16,782 nt of DNA, taken from the NCBI GenBank assembly GCA_014084085.1, contig NPFB01000052.1:43582-60363 (forward strand), in the 5' to 3' direction. Source of the stretch: Hondaea fermentalgiana (taxonomy: Eukaryota > Sar > Bigyra > Thraustochytrida > Thraustochytriidae). Of the stretch, positions 15,556-16,782 are shown in pieces (within the stretch, counting starts at the first letter, position 1; the number at the start of each line of letters is the position of its first letter). A program made the translations under genes and the position numbers. The notes beneath the pieces are model-generated. The model had not been told where the DNA came from. It searched no databases and saw nothing but the letters and a program-made list of their open reading frames with translations.

Positions 15556-16782
15556 TCAATGCTCTACCGGACTCTCAATCACAACCGCCTCGACTTCCTT
15601 GGCCGTGAAGGCGTGTCTGTCCGTCGCTCGAGACCTCGAAAACAAGCCGCGTACCCTTGATAAAGAGCTCGGATACGCGTTGACTGGTCCTTCCGCATGC
15701 AACGACACAGGAATAGCTTCTAGGACGCCATGCGACCTCTTGTGGCGCATGCGCAAAAGCGCAACAAGCATAAGAACGGCCCCTGCTGCTGACACCGAAG
15801 CACCTACGATAAGCGCCGTAGATACAGTGGCCGCTGAGTTCGTAGCATCATCCTCACTTTTATCTTCATCGTCATCAATGTTCACAGATCCACTTCCGTC
15901 ATCCGAGACTTCGTCATCAATCGAAGTTTCGTTCGACGATGGCATTTGCGCTTGATCCGTCGTCGGAGCGGATGTCGATGCAAAGCTAGGCGCGTTCGTG
16001 GGAGCCGATGTTGTTTCGCCTAAAAGTGATAAATCGATGCCCACTTCAACATCGCTATCATCGCTGCCCAGCTCTCGTGCTTTTGCGCTTGCCGGGAGTA
16101 TCGCCAACAGCTTGCGCCGCTGCACTTCACTTGGAACCAAGACAGTCTTTTCTCGAATTGCTACGTCGGCGCAGTCCCAGAACCCTTCGGGATACCCGTG
16201 AAAGCTGCCACGGCCGTCGCCTGTTTGGTAGAACCATTGAAGAACGCAATGCTCGCACCTCACACCCCTTGGCAGCACGAGACGCATCGTGTACATCGGA
16301 CCCGCCGCAGACGACGGCACAGCCCAGCGATGTCTGTTGTGCGCTCCATCTGAACACGCCCCTCCATGGTTGCAGCACGACCCCAACGGCGCGCCGTCGT
16401 CGCTCTTGCAAGCCTCGTTTTCCAAGAGATCTGCCGGAGACCACCGCATGGCGTCCTCCATTTGTCCAGAGTAGCTCGCAGCGGTAAAAGTAGCGTCGAA
16501 CTCCAGCACGTGCTCGTTCAAGCACTCCTGTGAGAAGTCATTGGCGTCAAGCGAGCACAGCCTAAACTCAAAGTGGCCCTTGCGATGCGACTCGAGTGTC
16601 ACGTCGACGTCAATGACGTCTCCTTCGGTAAAGAAGGCATTAGGCGAGATTGTAGCATTAACGTCAAGGTCGGCATCTTTTCCTAGGGCGCCGCAGAGGC
16701 CGTGGCCCTTGTGAAACTCGAGTTCCGCGCCGCCTGCATTGTTGGGCAGCGGCCGGTTGCCGGCTTCGAGGACCATCATCTT
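15556..16782 (-). CDS. LPMO-like type I membrane protein, copy 3 (5' end beyond window)
   Basis: The frame is open to the window edge: 408 codons are visible, beginning KMMVLEAG, which in copy 2 is residue 39. The signal peptide and PPSR segment therefore lie outside and the state of His1 cannot be seen. The ectodomain is almost identical to copy 2 (HRKGHFEFRLC, SCCNHGGAC, CEHCVLQWFYQTGD, FWDCAD). After CAD the sequence changes abruptly: the four-Cys module of copies 1 and 2 is absent and a different stalk (Thr/Ala/Pro TSAPTNAPS, then an Asp/Glu/Ser run) leads to one membrane span (about 319-343 counting from the first visible Met). The tail has RMRHKRSH, LEAIPVSLHA, RGLFSRSR and FTAKEVEAVVIESPVEH. 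This terminal motif matches the other two copies although the intervening sequence does not. The gene is intact where visible. Confidence 0.85.
   Translation of the reverse strand, partial: KMMVLEAGNRPLPNNAGGAELEFHKGHGLCGALGKDADLDVNATISPNAFFTEGDVIDVDVTLESHRKGHFEFRLCSLDANDFSQECLNEHVLEFDATFTAASYSGQMEDAMRWSPADLLENEACKSDDGAPLGSCCNHGGACSDGAHNRHRWAVPSSAAGPMYTMRLVLPRGVRCEHCVLQWFYQTGDGRGSFHGYPEGFWDCADVAIREKTVLVPSEVQRRKLLAILPASAKARELGSDDSDVEVGIDLSLLGETTSAPTNAPSFASTSAPTTDQAQMPSSNETSIDDEVSDDGSGSVNIDDDEDKSEDDATNSAATVSTALIVGASVSAAGAVLMLVALLRMRHKRSHGVLEAIPVSLHAEGPVNAYPSSLSRVRGLFSRSRATDRHAFTAKEVEAVVIESPVEH
16166..16782. repeat. 617-bp direct repeat unit, copy B (ectodomain of copy 3)
   Basis: Partner of 14284-14900 with three mismatches in 617 bases. 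The lower edge is sharp, falling within the CAD-(I/V) codons. The upper edge is cut by the window, so the true length is unknown. Confidence 0.95.

Noticed and set aside
13515..16782. Transposon origin of the 617-bp direct repeat
   Set aside because: No terminal inverted repeats, target-site duplication or transposase. The block lies wholly within homologous coding sequence and keeps the frame, so gene duplication or conversion is the better explanation.

Overview
The window reads as nuclear DNA of a GC-rich, intron-poor eukaryotic microbe. Six protein genes (five complete, one cut by the window edge) are each one uninterrupted reading frame with the standard code and Kozak-like starts (purine at -3, G at +4 where checked). 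Operons and Shine-Dalgarno sites are absent. The gene content (a TFIIIA/YY1-style C2H2 zinc-finger protein, an ABCF2/Arb1 ribosome-biogenesis ATPase, and secreted LPMO-fold membrane proteins with Thr/Ala/Pro stalks) plus the many tetranucleotide repeats between genes suggest a labyrinthulomycete (thraustochytrid). That placement is inference from style and content, not from a marker gene.

Layout. Bases 1-4506 hold no gene I can support. This is a GC-rich field of short tandem repeats (GCTT, CGGT, GGCGA, GTCGC, GATC, CCAAG, AAGC), interrupted by an AT-rich island at about 2380-2870 and a possible TATA box at 3424. The distal part is probably the promoter and long leader of the zinc-finger gene (4507-6072, +). 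That gene converges on an acidic, repeat-containing protein with a C-terminal CaaX box (6244-7485, -). Everything to the right is also on the minus strand: ABCF2/ARB1 (8297-10483), then a tandem family of three type I membrane proteins with an LPMO-like ectodomain (11282-12997, 13515-15014, and 15556 to the window edge).

The most interesting part is the three-gene family at 11282-16782. Each copy has an extracellular domain resembling lytic polysaccharide monooxygenases / type-4 chitin-binding proteins. The mid-chain histidine motif (HRKGxFEFRLC) is present, but the N-terminal copper-binding histidine expected right after the signal peptide is Glu or Lys in the two copies where it can be seen. 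Each copy then has a Ser/Thr/acidic stalk, one transmembrane segment, and a short cytoplasmic tail ending in a shared motif, AKE(V/I)E(A/T)VVxxSPV. A conserved tail on a carbohydrate-binding-like ectodomain suggests a surface receptor or adhesion family rather than secreted enzymes. Copies 2 and 3 share a 617-bp ectodomain block differing at only 3 positions, with an abrupt edge after which stalk and tail diverge strongly. This points to gene conversion or a recent partial duplication.

The remaining genes do not form an obvious pathway with the family. ABCF2/ARB1 is a housekeeping ribosome-assembly factor, the zinc-finger protein is probably a DNA-binding regulator, and the CaaX protein is unrecognised.
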